From assembly GCF_000429645.1 (NCBI RefSeq), contig NZ_AUCG01000023.1, positions 186,001 through 250,000 on the forward strand: a DNA stretch of 64,000 nucleotides, in the 5' to 3' direction. The notes under the pieces are model-generated. The model did not search any database. It worked only from the letters and a program-made list of their open reading frames with translations, and was not told the DNA's origin. Numbering within the stretch: the stretch's first letter is position 1; every line of letters begins with the position of its first letter. The stretch is from Niveispirillum irakense DSM 11586 (GTDB lineage Bacteria > Pseudomonadota > Alphaproteobacteria > Azospirillales > Azospirillaceae). Both the position numbers and the translations under genes were made by a program. Shown in pieces: positions 9,501-17,113 of this stretch.

Positions 9501-10040
9501 CTTAAAGGGGCTGCCAAGACCAGCCCGGCATCGGCCAAGCTGGATCATCTGATGGAGTTTCTGCCAGCCCTGGTGGAGGAGGGGCGCCGTATCCTGCTTT
9601 TCTCCCAATTCACCAGCATGCTGGACTTGATCAAGCCGGAACTGAAGCGCGCCGACATTCCTTTTGTAGAGTTACGCGGGGATACGGTGGACCGCGAAGG
9701 CCCGGTCCGCGCCTTCCAGGCCGGCGAGGTGCCGTTGTTCCTGATCAGCCTGAAGGCCGGTGGCGTGGGCCTGACCCTGACCGCCGCTGACACGGTGATC
9801 CATTATGATCCCTGGTGGAACCCGGCGGTGGAAGATCAAGCCACCGACCGCGCCCACCGCATTGGCCAGGATAAGCCGGTTTTCGTCTATAAGCTGATCG
9901 CCACCGGCACGGTGGAAGAGCGGATGCTGGAATTGCAGGAGCGTAAGCGATCAGTTGCGACAGCCCTTTTCGACCCGGATGCCGCTGGTCCCCTGACCTT
10001 TACGGAAGAGGATCTGGCGGCCCTGTTCCAGCCAATCTGA
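6573..10040 (+). CDS. SNF2-family DNA-dependent ATPase with N-terminal SWIM zinc finger
   Basis: This large protein (1,155 residues from 6573) has a SWIM-type zinc finger near residues 86-98 (CFCSCPVEVGCKH), a long middle region, and a complete SNF2 motor in the C-terminal 470 residues. The motor shows DDMGLGKT with Lys722, the DEAQ box at residue 814, LTGTPVENHLGE, LLRRTK, FSQFTSMLD, and the C-terminal RAHRIGQ. Such bacterial Rad54/HepA-like proteins remodel protein-DNA complexes or RNA polymerase; their exact role is mostly unknown. The ATG at 6573 has a GAGG ribosome binding site at about 6562. An in-frame TTG at 6525 is less likely. It is 118 bp from the lyase operon and converges on the chemoreceptor gene with only 25 bp between them. 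Confidence 0.9.
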   Translation: MPPGPRHRGRPLSDVRLFEPDVRDGFDPATFQRGDNYQRRGKVLEMVLEEAEDGPELLSAVAGSGGNVYEVAIELTPVGGGADFTCFCSCPVEVGCKHAAATLLHAIRQGWFNPAGITTVRPGKGLSGALTPTKAKAVDPLAGPLRAWLDHLEMSAGNVPPPAQGQPVKKAPAAEVLLYCFDVKSYPNGSDSTVLSLIATRPLKNGGWGAGRPVGLDTVASSTARHVSDADRAIARILTGDHRRDNNWPVSGNPEILEWVMERILASGRAHWQSKDGVGMFRGPDRAGRLGWRLNARANQILVLEPEEGNGMVLPGPCPWVVDPETGACGRLVLPVPAEMLGALLTAPAIPPEAAAPLAAALRQRFPALPIASPRSDIMLVADDSPPTPVLRLTSQHVPADPYWGHNSAGAGDWVDGAWLSFDYGIGTNLTPTNPATEFREVDGPHVRVRKRRPDVEKAAMARLLAAGLASPDPYDRRVVQALKDGGMTFPTVRDPKNYGRFLPANPFAWPAFMMDVVPKLIADIWRVEIAEGFRHRTIHADGDWQAEIEDRGGWWFSLDIGIEVEGERVPLLPVLIAALAGLKPGASLESLSHGGMLYSPLPDGRTLALPFDRVRRLVEVLVELFGDRPPGDGTSIDLSLAQAVGLEAIAEATRLRWVGAPRLRDLVDQLRQTGIGMTDRSVPAQFRAQLRDYQQVGFGWMQFLAEQGLGGVLADDMGLGKTVQTLAHMLAEKMSGRMQGPFLVVCPTSLVATWRDEAARFAPDLAVLVMHGQGRARDADAFQGMDVVISTYPLLIRDDDLLTGVDWHGVVLDEAQAIKNPASRWTQVACQLKANHRICLTGTPVENHLGEAWSLFAFLMPGLLGDSKNFAKLFRTPIEKKNDGERRQLLSRRLKPFLLRRTKAEVAAELPPKTEMIRWVDLAGGQRDLYETLRLAMDSKVREAIATKGLARSSIIILDALLKLRQACCDPRLVRLKGAAKTSPASAKLDHLMEFLPALVEEGRRILLFSQFTSMLDLIKPELKRADIPFVELRGDTVDREGPVRAFQAGEVPLFLISLKAGGVGLTLTAADTVIHYDPWWNPAVEDQATDRAHRIGQDKPVFVYKLIATGTVEERMLELQERKRSVATALFDPDAAGPLTFTEEDLAALFQPI

Positions 10041-10065
10041 CGGGATCGGCTGAGGTCTGGCCGGG

Positions 10066-11616
10066 TCAGAAACCCGCGCCCGACTGCTGGGCGGGGGTGG
10101 GTTCACCCTGCAGTCGGTCCAATTGGGCAACGACCCGTTCCGACGCGGCTTCCACCAGGGCGATTTCTGCCATCGCACCATCCAGATCGCCGGCGTTGAA
10201 CAGTTTGACTGCCTGGATGCCATGTTCATGCACGGACCGGTGCGGCGCTTCCAGGGCGGCATAGGCGGGGTGGCTGCGCAGCGGCAGGGATGCAGGACCA
10301 TAATACCATTTGCCCAGGCGGCAGGCATCGTGGCGTGCCAACTCGTCCGCCTGCAATGTCTGCAGGCCGACAACCATATCGGCCAGCCGCTTCTTCCACA
10401 TAATATGGTCAACCTTGGCGATCTTGACGATCTTGTTGGGAATATCCTGATCCATCAGGTCGGCCAATTGCTTGCCCAGCAGCGCTTCAACCCCGCGTGT
10501 CGCTTCCACATTGCGCATGATGGCCTGGCTGTTGCTTGCGGCACGGCTGGCGATATCGGTTACACCATGCGCCACTTCCTGGGCTGCCGCCGTCTGTTGC
10601 TGCAAGATGGCGGCAATTTCCGCCATCCGCTCGGTTGTGGTGTCCACCCGCGTGGTGACATCGGCAATGCGTGTGGAGACGTCCCGCATCCGGTCCTGAC
10701 CTTCGGTCACCGCACGGGTACCTGCTTCCATTGAGCCGACAATGGTACGCATCTCGCTTTGCAGGTGGGCAAGCCGGGCGCGGATATCTTCCGTGGCCTG
10801 GGCGGTCTGATTGGCGAGGCTTTTCACCTCCGACGCGACAACGGCAAAGCCCTTGCCAGCTTCCCCCGCACGGGCCGCCTCAATCGTGGCATTGAGGGCC
10901 AGCAGGTTGGTCTGGGCGGCAATCGCCTCAATACTGCCCAGGATATCCTGGATACGGTCGGACGCCTCCGATAGCTCAGCCACCCGCGACGCGCTTTGCG
11001 TCACGGCACGGGCAATATCGTCCATGCCGCGCACAGCGTTGATCACGGCGTCGCGACCGCCGCTGGCCACATCATGGGCCTCCGCCGCCAGTCGGGCGAC
11101 ATCCTGGCTACGGGCGGAAATCTCATGCACGCCGGCCACCGTTTCCTCGGTCGCGGCGGCAATGGCCTGGGCCTGGCTGTCCACCGCCCGAAGCTGGCCG
11201 ACCATCTCTGCATTGGCGATAGAAGCATCGTTGATGGCGCTGGCGACATCGACCGTCCGGTCCATCAATCCCGCCATGAAGCTGGGCTGAACGGGGGTGC
11301 CTGTCGGCTCGCCCGTATTGTCGGCTGTCGCCGGGGTAAGCAGGGTGGATAGGGCGTCGCCCACAAGGTGCCCCAAGACTGCGACTGCTTTTGCCGCCGC
11401 CCCCGGTCGCCAGCGGAACGTGGAAATCAGGCTTGCTGATATATCAGCTTGCAAATTGGCAAAGGCTGCTGCGGCAACAGCCGGGGAATGGCCAGAGGCC
11501 TGATATGCCGCCACTATAGCGGCTTTTTTCCCGGATGGCAGGCTACCTTCTATCAGCGCGCGCAAGGTAGAGATATCAAGTGCAGCAATATTAAGGCAAT
11601 TGCGCAAGGTTTCCAA
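10066..11616 (-). CDS. Soluble methyl-accepting chemotaxis protein with C-terminal zinc-binding CZB domain
   Basis: The protein has no membrane segment. It consists of an alpha-helical N-terminal part of about 110 residues, a long coiled-coil signalling domain with the classic hairpin tip ([34 protein letters not shown]), and a C-terminal chemoreceptor zinc-binding domain. The CZB landmarks are [26 protein letters not shown] and HRSVHEHG, supplying the 3-His/1-Cys ligands. Cytoplasmic receptors of this type sense zinc or oxidants such as hypochlorous acid. The only start in the reading frame after an upstream stop is a TTG at 11616. A well-placed ATG at 11684 lies in another frame, so the N-terminus may be frameshifted or mis-called. 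No che genes are nearby. Confidence 0.88.
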   Translation of the reverse strand: METLRNCLNIAALDISTLRALIEGSLPSGKKAAIVAAYQASGHSPAVAAAAFANLQADISASLISTFRWRPGAAAKAVAVLGHLVGDALSTLLTPATADNTGEPTGTPVQPSFMAGLMDRTVDVASAINDASIANAEMVGQLRAVDSQAQAIAAATEETVAGVHEISARSQDVARLAAEAHDVASGGRDAVINAVRGMDDIARAVTQSASRVAELSEASDRIQDILGSIEAIAAQTNLLALNATIEAARAGEAGKGFAVVASEVKSLANQTAQATEDIRARLAHLQSEMRTIVGSMEAGTRAVTEGQDRMRDVSTRIADVTTRVDTTTERMAEIAAILQQQTAAAQEVAHGVTDIASRAASNSQAIMRNVEATRGVEALLGKQLADLMDQDIPNKIVKIAKVDHIMWKKRLADMVVGLQTLQADELARHDACRLGKWYYGPASLPLRSHPAYAALEAPHRSVHEHGIQAVKLFNAGDLDGAMAEIALVEAASERVVAQLDRLQGEPTPAQQSGAGF

Positions 11617-11824
11617 AGCGACATCATATCCCTGCCAGTGGTTGCCAGCACATGACGGCTTTCATTATTTGTCGTGGAAACCATTTTATCCCTGATCTGA
11701 AGAAAAATCCTGGGATAGGGTTTATCAATTTTATAAAAGACTGCAAGTGGGCCTAACCTTCTGCACCAGTCGGGCGGATTACAGAGAATTCATCCTTCGG
11801 CGCATGGTGTCGCCGATGAATGTA

Positions 11825-11836
11825 ATGTTATATCGT
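11825..11836. promoter_or_regulatory. Candidate Zur half-site before the zinc ABC transporter operon
   Basis: ATGTTATATCGT matches 11 of the first 12 bases of the palindrome at 16608-16624 (ATGTTATAACGT...), but the second arm (TAACAT) is not conserved here. The rest of the 250-bp gap between the chemoreceptor and the ABC operon is moderately AT-rich and holds no other clear site. This is a weak but specific resemblance. Confidence 0.4.
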
Positions 11837-11867
11837 GCGTGAAATGGGAAACAGCAACCGGTCCGGT

Positions 11868-12533
11868 ATGATGCAAGCCCCCCTGTTAGACGTGAGCGAT
11901 GTCCGGCATACCGCCGGCGGACGGGTAATCCTGTCCGTGCCACGGTTGATATTATCTTCCTGTCAGCACGGATTGCTGCTGGGCCCCAGCGGCAGTGGCA
12001 AAACAACATTGCTGCATGCGATCGCCGGGCTGATGATGCCGGACCAGGGGCGCATCGCGCTGCTGGGCCAGAATCTCACAGCCCTTGGGCGGGCTGGGCG
12101 TGACAGGCTGCGGGCCCGGCATATCGGCATTATCTTCCAGCAACTGCATCTGATCGCAGCGGTGAGTGTCGCGGACAATCTGCGGCTGGCGGCCCGGCTG
12201 GCCGGTAATGTCCCGGATGAGGAGGCGATTGCGCAATTGCTGTCCCGTGTCGGGCTGGCCGACCGGGCCCGCGCGCTGCCCGATGAACTTTCCCAGGGGG
12301 AGCGCCAGCGGGTGGCCGTGGCGCGGGCGCTGGTCAACCAGCCCGCCCTGCTTTTGGCTGATGAACCTACCAGCGCGCTGGATGATGCCAATTGCGAGGC
12401 GGTTATCATGCTGCTGCTGGAACAGGCGGGGTTGAGCGGGGCCACCTTGCTGGTCGCCACCCATGATCAGCGGCTGACCTCGCGCCTGCCGGTGCTGCTG
12501 AACCTTGCCAAACCGATGGAGCAGGCAGCATGA
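11868..12533 (+). CDS. ABC transporter ATP-binding protein (LolD/MacB type), ZrgC-like
   Basis: This cytoplasmic ATPase of about 221 residues drives the adjacent FtsX-type permease. It has a Walker A GPSGSGKTT, a Q-loop IIFQQLHLI, the signature LSQGERQRVAVARAL, a Walker B LLLADEPTSALDD and a switch His in ATHD. I chose the ATG at 11868 because the family normally begins just before the first strand (LLDVSDVRH) and because a Zur-like half-site covers 11825-11836. GTG 11835, ATG 11844 and ATG 11871 are alternatives, and none has a strong ribosome binding site. The stop overlaps the permease start by 4 bp (ATGA). The pairing with a His-rich permease and a DUF3299 protein resembles the Vibrio cholerae zrg zinc-uptake locus. 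Confidence 0.82.
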   Translation: MMQAPLLDVSDVRHTAGGRVILSVPRLILSSCQHGLLLGPSGSGKTTLLHAIAGLMMPDQGRIALLGQNLTALGRAGRDRLRARHIGIIFQQLHLIAAVSVADNLRLAARLAGNVPDEEAIAQLLSRVGLADRARALPDELSQGERQRVAVARALVNQPALLLADEPTSALDDANCEAVIMLLLEQAGLSGATLLVATHDQRLTSRLPVLLNLAKPMEQAA

Positions 12534-13852
12534 CCATGCTGGGCTTGAGCCTTGCCTATCTGCGACGTCGCCCTTTGACGACGGCACTGAACCTGTTGCT
12601 GCTGGCCCTGGGCGTTGCGGTGATTGCCTTCCTGCTGCTGCTGGAGCGCGGGATGGAAAACCGGTTGGACCGTGATGTTGCCGGCATCGACATGGTGGTG
12701 GGCGCCAAGGGCAGTCCGCTGCAACTGGTGCTTTCCGCGGTGATGCAGGTGGATGTGCCCACCGGCAATGTGCCCCTTTCCGCCGTGGCTGAACTGCGGG
12801 CCAACCGTATGGTGCGCCAGGCCATTCCCGTTGCCACGGGCGATAGTTTCAGCGGTTTCCGCATTCTGGGTACCGAAGTCGCTTATATCAGCCACTATGG
12901 TGGGCACATGGCCTCGGGCCGTCTGTTCAACGCGCCGATGGAGGCAGTGCTCGGGGCTGAAGTTGCCGCACGCTCCGGCGTCACAGTAGGGGCGAAAATC
13001 ATCGGCAGCCATGGCTTGACCGGCAATGGCGAGGCGCATGCCGATATGCCCTATACCGTCACCGGCATCCTGACCCGAACCGGCACGGTGCTGGACCGGC
13101 TGGTGCTGACGCCGGTGGAAAGTGTCTGGGCCGTTCATGACCACCACCATCATGACCATGAGCATGGGGGAGAGGGAGCAGAGGAGGCAGATGGTCATGA
13201 TGACCATGGAGCCGCCGCGTTGCCGCAGGATGCCGCCCGCCCCGCCCATGACGATCATGATCACCACGATCATGACCATGTGGGAGAGGGCGAGGACCAT
13301 GGCGCCTCTCGCGAGGTAACGGCCATCCTGGTCCGCTATGCCACGCCGCTGGCCGCCGCCCGCCTGCCGCGTCAGATCAACAGCGACACGGACATGCAGG
13401 CGGCCAGCCCGGCAGCGGAGATGCTGCGCCTGCGATCCCTGATGGGGATCGGGCTGGATGCCATGCGGTTGCTGGGGCTGGTCCTGATCCTGGCAGCCGG
13501 TCTTTCCACCTTCGTGGCATTGGCCAATTCCCTGCAAGAGAGACGCTATGATCTGGCGGTGATGCAGGCATTGGGGGCAGGCCGGATGCGGGTGACCGGC
13601 CAGATCTTGACGGAATCATTGCTGGTGGGTTTGGGCGGCACCTTGTTGGGCGTAGGCTTGGCCCATGCCGGCATCGCGGGCATGGCGGCGTTCTCCGCCC
13701 GTGCCCGCGATCTTGGCCTGTCCGCCGGTATCTTTGTGGTTTCGGAACTCTGGCTGCTGGTTTTTGCTTTGCTTGTGGCCTTGGCGGCGGCACTTTTACC
13801 CTCTATCCAGGTGTACCGTGCTGATGTCAGCCGTCTTCTGGCCAAGGGGTAG
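12530..13852 (+). CDS. FtsX/MacB-type ABC permease with periplasmic His-rich segment, ZrgB-like
   Basis: This 440-residue permease has one N-terminal membrane helix (about residues 15-37), a large periplasmic domain, and three C-terminal helices (about 305-330, 360-385 and 405-430), the type VII ABC layout. Between about residues 202 and 260 the periplasmic part carries an exceptional His/Asp/Glu-rich insert (HDHHHHDHEH, HDDHDHHDHDH and more). Such stretches bind zinc or other divalent metals. The start overlaps the ATPase stop, so the two are coupled. Taken with the DUF3299 gene 4 bp downstream and the Zur-type site nearby, a zinc-handling role is likely. Whether it imports zinc or moves a metal-bearing lipoprotein cannot be decided here. 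Confidence 0.85.
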   Translation: MTMLGLSLAYLRRRPLTTALNLLLLALGVAVIAFLLLLERGMENRLDRDVAGIDMVVGAKGSPLQLVLSAVMQVDVPTGNVPLSAVAELRANRMVRQAIPVATGDSFSGFRILGTEVAYISHYGGHMASGRLFNAPMEAVLGAEVAARSGVTVGAKIIGSHGLTGNGEAHADMPYTVTGILTRTGTVLDRLVLTPVESVWAVHDHHHHDHEHGGEGAEEADGHDDHGAAALPQDAARPAHDDHDHHDHDHVGEGEDHGASREVTAILVRYATPLAAARLPRQINSDTDMQAASPAAEMLRLRSLMGIGLDAMRLLGLVLILAAGLSTFVALANSLQERRYDLAVMQALGAGRMRVTGQILTESLLVGLGGTLLGVGLAHAGIAGMAAFSARARDLGLSAGIFVVSELWLLVFALLVALAAALLPSIQVYRADVSRLLAKG

Positions 13853-13856
13853 GGTT

Positions 13857-14363
13857 ATGGCGCCGCTAAAAGCGCTGCTTGTTCCGGTGCTGCTGCTGCT
13901 GTACATGACCACGCCGGCATTGGCGTTCAAAGAGGTCAAGGACCCCGCGAAGGCTGCGCAGATCCATGATGATCCGCGTGCCGTGCCGCGTGCCACCTTA
14001 GGATGGGACAAGCTGGCCGGCACGACGGAGACGGAAAAGCGCATCCGTGATGTGGAGCGACCGGTTGCCGTCTTCACGCCGGATATCCAGGCCCTGGATG
14101 GTAAAACCTTTCTTGTCGCCGGCTTCTTCCTGCCACTGGATACGGGGGAGCGGAGCCGCAGCTTTCTGCTCTCCTCCCTGGCGCCGACCTGTCCTTTCTG
14201 CCCACCGCCGGGGCCAGCCGACCTGATCCAGGTCAGTGCAGCAGAACCGGTAACGGCGACGCTGGATCAGGTCCGGTTGCAAGGCACCCTGCGCCTGTCG
14301 GCTGAGGATGAAAACGGCATTTATTTCCACCTGGAGGACGCGCGTGTCGTGCCGAATTCCTGA
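13857..14363 (+). CDS. DUF3299 family exported protein, ZrgD-like
   Basis: The gene encodes 168 residues starting with a clear signal peptide (MAPLKALLVPVLLLLYM, cleavage after ALA). The ATG at 13857 lies 4 bp after the permease stop; in-frame upstream codons would run inside the permease gene and are ignored. The mature part has the DUF3299 traits, including FLVAGFFLPLD and the Cys pair in APTCPFCPPPGP, a possible metal or thiol site. The family is repeatedly found with FtsX/LolD-type transporters of zinc-regulated loci. The protein is most likely periplasmic and acts with the transporter. The biochemical role of DUF3299 is not established. Confidence 0.75.
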   Translation: MAPLKALLVPVLLLLYMTTPALAFKEVKDPAKAAQIHDDPRAVPRATLGWDKLAGTTETEKRIRDVERPVAVFTPDIQALDGKTFLVAGFFLPLDTGERSRSFLLSSLAPTCPFCPPPGPADLIQVSAAEPVTATLDQVRLQGTLRLSAEDENGIYFHLEDARVVPNS

Positions 14364-14685
14364 AGCAGCGCTTGCGGCCTTGCTGGTGCTGATGCCCACC
14401 CTGCCGGTGCAAGCCGGCGAGGATTATGGCTGCGGCAAGATTTACCAGAACCAGGATTGCGGCATCGCTGATTATCAGGCGATCCTGGACCAGCAGCAGG
14501 CAGCGGCAGCTGAAGCGGCAAAGGCATTGCCCCCGCCAGCGGACAATCCGGCGGGTGAGACGGCGCCCGCGTCCAACGACATGCGGCAGCGCGCGATAGA
14601 ACTGTACCGCGCCCGGGCGGCCGCCATGGCCAACACGATGCAATGTTGCCATCCGGGGGCCGATGGCACGCTCTGGTGTCACTAA
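14344..14685 (+). CDS. Small secreted Cys-containing protein of unknown function, last gene of the zinc operon
   Basis: From a GTG at 14344 the protein has 113 residues: a signal peptide (EAALAALLVLMPTLPVQAG) followed by a mature part with two Cys near its start (YGCGKIYQNQDCG) and a CCHP...WCH motif at the very end. The middle is Ala/Gln-rich and probably helical or disordered. The start overlaps the DUF3299 gene by 20 bp, so it belongs to the same transcript. The four Cys and C-terminal His residues could bind metal. I do not recognise the family. It could fill the place of the small extra subunit seen in Vibrio zrg loci, but I see no real similarity to cite. Confidence 0.6.
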   Translation: MSCRIPEAALAALLVLMPTLPVQAGEDYGCGKIYQNQDCGIADYQAILDQQQAAAAEAAKALPPPADNPAGETAPASNDMRQRAIELYRARAAAMANTMQCCHPGADGTLWCH

Positions 14686-14698
14686 TCCGGCCACCTCA

Positions 14699-15334
14699 TT
14701 ATGGCTGCCATAGCCGGGGCGACGCTTCCGATGGCAGGTTGAGGCACAGCACGGACCGCACCATGCCGGTGCCCTTGATGGGTGGGGACCGGTGTACGGC
14801 GCCCTGGCCGGGGCTGCCTCTGGCGCCCTTGAACAGGGCGACGGCCCCTTCCGGCACATCTTCCAGCGGGCCGCGATAGGCGCGTTGCTCCCGCAAGGCG
14901 GTCTCGGCCTGCTCGTCCGGTACAATCTGGGTGGCCGGGCCCCGATATGTCGCCAGCAGGCGCAGATGCACATGGTCGCGGTGGAACTTCCAGCACGCAT
15001 CATGGGCCAGCCGGTCCAGGCGGATATCCACCACATCCGTGCCAGCGATGACTGCAAATTCGCTCACAAGCGCCAAGATATCCGCATGCAAAGCTACCCC
15101 AAGCGGCGTGAGGCCGATGGGCGTTCCCGATAGCATTGCCGTCAGGGCGGCGGGAACGTCTGGCAGCCAGACAAGGGCGCGGCCCTGCGGCAGGTGAGCG
15201 GGGCAAAGCCGCGCCATTCCGTCCAGCAGGGCACGCGGGGGCTGACGCTCCCAGATGGCGAGCGTTGTAGTCGGCTCAAGTACCCGGGACAGCACCGCCT
15301 TATCCCTTGATCGCGCCAGACCAGGATGATCCAT
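14699..15334 (-). CDS. DUF1826 family protein
   Basis: This 211-residue protein begins MDHPGLARSRDKAVLS at 15334, 13 bp after the stop of the COG0523 GTPase gene, so the two form one operon. The C-terminal half has the DUF1826 look: DIRLDRLAHDACWKFHRDH, VHLRLLATYRGPATQIVP, and a final block with PEGAVALFKG, HRSPPIKGTG and VRSVLCLNL. Several conserved His, Cys and Asp residues in this half could bind metal. The family commonly neighbours COG0523 GTPases in zinc-regulated loci of Alphaproteobacteria. Its function is unknown. The gene ends 14 bp from the convergent end of the ABC-transporter operon. Confidence 0.75.
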   Translation of the reverse strand: MDHPGLARSRDKAVLSRVLEPTTTLAIWERQPPRALLDGMARLCPAHLPQGRALVWLPDVPAALTAMLSGTPIGLTPLGVALHADILALVSEFAVIAGTDVVDIRLDRLAHDACWKFHRDHVHLRLLATYRGPATQIVPDEQAETALREQRAYRGPLEDVPEGAVALFKGARGSPGQGAVHRSPPIKGTGMVRSVLCLNLPSEASPRLWQP

Positions 15335-15347
15335 GAGGGCTGTCACC

Positions 15348-16565
15348 TCACGCTTCTCCCTGCCGCTTCCAGCGGGGGAACGGATCAGGCAGGTTTTTCC
15401 ATTTGGCGAGCGGCATATCATGGGCCTCAGGATCGCCAACCAGGGCATCATCCAGCCGGTGCCGGATCGCCGCTTCATCCATGTCGATGCCGATGAAGAC
15501 CAGTTCCTGCCGACGGTCGCCATAGACGGGGTGCCATTTGCTCTTTATCGCCTGCTGATAGTCCGGCGCGTCGGGCCAGCGTTCGCGGGGGACATTGGCC
15601 CACCAGAAGCCTATGGCTTCATGCCGGACAAGAGCGCCCGCCTGGCTCAGTTCCCCCACCCATTCCGGCCGTGTGGCCAGCCAGAAATGGCCCTTGGCGC
15701 GGACGACACCGCGCCATTCCTCCTGAAAAAACTGGAACAGCTTTTCCGGATGGAACGGCCGACGCGCACGATAGACGAAGGAGGAAACGCCATATTCCTC
15801 CGTTTCCGGCTTGTGGTCCTTGAAGCCATGCAGTTCTTGGAACCAGAGCGGATGCTCCTGCGCCTTTTCATAATCGAAACGACCGGTATCCAGCACGCGC
15901 CCCAGATCGACCCGGCTTTGCGCGGTTTCGATCAGATCGGCACCTGGGTTCAGGGACCGGATGATCTTGCGGGCAAGGTCAGCCTGTTCCGGCGTGGCCG
16001 TATCCAGCTTGTTCAGAATGATGACATCGGCAAACTCAATCTGCTCAACCAGCAGATCCACCAGGGTCCGGTTATCGTCCTCCCCCAACGATTGCCCCCG
16101 GTCGCTGAGGAAATCGGTGGAGGCGTAGTCACGCAGCAGGTTCACGGCATCCACCACCGTGACCATCGTATCCAGCCGCGCGATATCGGACAGGCTGTCC
16201 CCGTTCTCGTCGCGGAAATCGAAAGTGGCGGCGATGGGCAGCGGCTCTGCGATGCCGGTGCTTTCAATCAGCAGGTAATCGAAGCGGCCTGTCGCCGCCA
16301 GTCGGCGTACCTCCAGCAACAGATCATCGCGCAGCGTGCAGCAGATGCAGCCATTGCTCATCTCCACTAGTTTTTCATCCGTGCGGGACAGGTCGCCACC
16401 GCCCGCGCGCACCAGATCGGCGTCGATATTCACCTCACTCATGTCATTGACGATGACAGCGACCCGGCGCCCTTCCCGGTTATTGAGGATATGGTTCAGC
16501 AGCGTGGTTTTTCCGGCGCCCAGAAAGCCGGAAAGAACGGTGACGGGAAGCAGGGGGTGGGACAT
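15348..16565 (-). CDS. COG0523 (CobW/ZigA-type) GTP-dependent zinc metallochaperone
   Basis: This 405-residue P-loop GTPase has Walker [10 protein letters not shown] near residue 13, the metal-binding GCICC (CxCC) near residue 74, the switch ESTGIAEP, and the guanine motif NKLD. A CobW C-terminal domain follows, with [10 protein letters not shown] and [18 protein letters not shown]. The zinc-regulated branch (ZigA, YeiR-like) delivers zinc to proteins when zinc is scarce. A near-perfect Zur-type palindrome lies 43-59 bp upstream of the start codon, supporting zinc repression and arguing against a cobalamin-linked CobW, since no cob genes are near. DUF1826 is co-transcribed downstream. Confidence 0.9.
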   Translation of the reverse strand: MSHPLLPVTVLSGFLGAGKTTLLNHILNNREGRRVAVIVNDMSEVNIDADLVRAGGGDLSRTDEKLVEMSNGCICCTLRDDLLLEVRRLAATGRFDYLLIESTGIAEPLPIAATFDFRDENGDSLSDIARLDTMVTVVDAVNLLRDYASTDFLSDRGQSLGEDDNRTLVDLLVEQIEFADVIILNKLDTATPEQADLARKIIRSLNPGADLIETAQSRVDLGRVLDTGRFDYEKAQEHPLWFQELHGFKDHKPETEEYGVSSFVYRARRPFHPEKLFQFFQEEWRGVVRAKGHFWLATRPEWVGELSQAGALVRHEAIGFWWANVPRERWPDAPDYQQAIKSKWHPVYGDRRQELVFIGIDMDEAAIRHRLDDALVGDPEAHDMPLAKWKNLPDPFPRWKRQGEA

Positions 16566-16607
16566 GAGTCAATCCTGACACGGCAAAAACTAAGACCTGT
16601 CACACAT

Positions 16608-16624
16608 ATGTTATAACGTAACAT
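16608..16624 (-). promoter_or_regulatory. Zur-box-like palindrome upstream of the COG0523 gene
   Basis: ATGTTA (16608-16613) and TAACAT (16619-16624) are perfect inverted arms around TAACG. This matches the known AT-rich GTTATA/TATAAC core of Zur operators in Proteobacteria. The position in the leader or promoter of a zinc-chaperone gene fits repression when zinc is sufficient. Confidence 0.72.
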
Positions 16625-16696
16625 TTATCAAGCAATGTCAGTGGGACGGTTCAGGCTGGCGGTTATGTGCCTTGGATAATTTTGTCGGAGACAGGG

Positions 16697-17113
16697 TCAG
16701 TCCGGTACAAAATCCAGGGCGATGCCGTTGATGCAGTAGCGCAGATAGGTTGGCGGGGGCCCGTCCTCAAATACATGGCCCAGATGGCTGCCACAGGTCG
16801 CGCAATGAACCTCAACCCGTACCATACCGAATTTGCGGTCAATGCTGGTGCCAACCGCACCGGGCAGGGGATCGTTGAAGCTGGGCCAGCCGGTGCCGCT
16901 TTCAAACTTTCCATTCGACTGGAAAAGCGCCTGGCCGCATCCGACACAGCAGAAACGGCCAGACCGTTTCTCACGCAAAAGGCCGCAGCTTCCTGGCGCT
17001 TCCGTGCCGTGGCGGCGCATGATCTGATATTGCGCGGGCGTAAGAAGACGTCGCCATTCCTCGTCAGTGCGTGTCACTGGGAACGGAGCTTTCATGTCAT
17101 CGTCTGCCGTCAT
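16697..17113 (-). CDS. msrB: Peptide-methionine (R)-S-oxide reductase MsrB
   Basis: This 138-residue enzyme reduces methionine-R-sulfoxide in proteins. The two zinc CxxC pairs are present (CVGCG near residue 56 and CATCG near 105), with the active-site motif RYCING near residue 125 and the family block SGTGWPSFNDP. The N-terminus carries WRRLLTPAQYQIMRRHGTE, the normal MsrB start. An internal Met at 17095 is a possible alternative start. The protein ends at DFVPD soon after the catalytic Cys, as usual. It is separated from the COG0523 gene by its own 130-bp gap and is probably a single gene. Confidence 0.93.
   Translation of the reverse strand: MTADDDMKAPFPVTRTDEEWRRLLTPAQYQIMRRHGTEAPGSCGLLREKRSGRFCCVGCGQALFQSNGKFESGTGWPSFNDPLPGAVGTSIDRKFGMVRVEVHCATCGSHLGHVFEDGPPPTYLRYCINGIALDFVPD

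Noticed and set aside
15348-16565. Cobalamin biosynthesis cobW
   Set aside because: No cob genes or cobalamin riboswitch nearby, while a Zur-type palindrome and DUF1826 are present; the zinc branch of COG0523 fits better.
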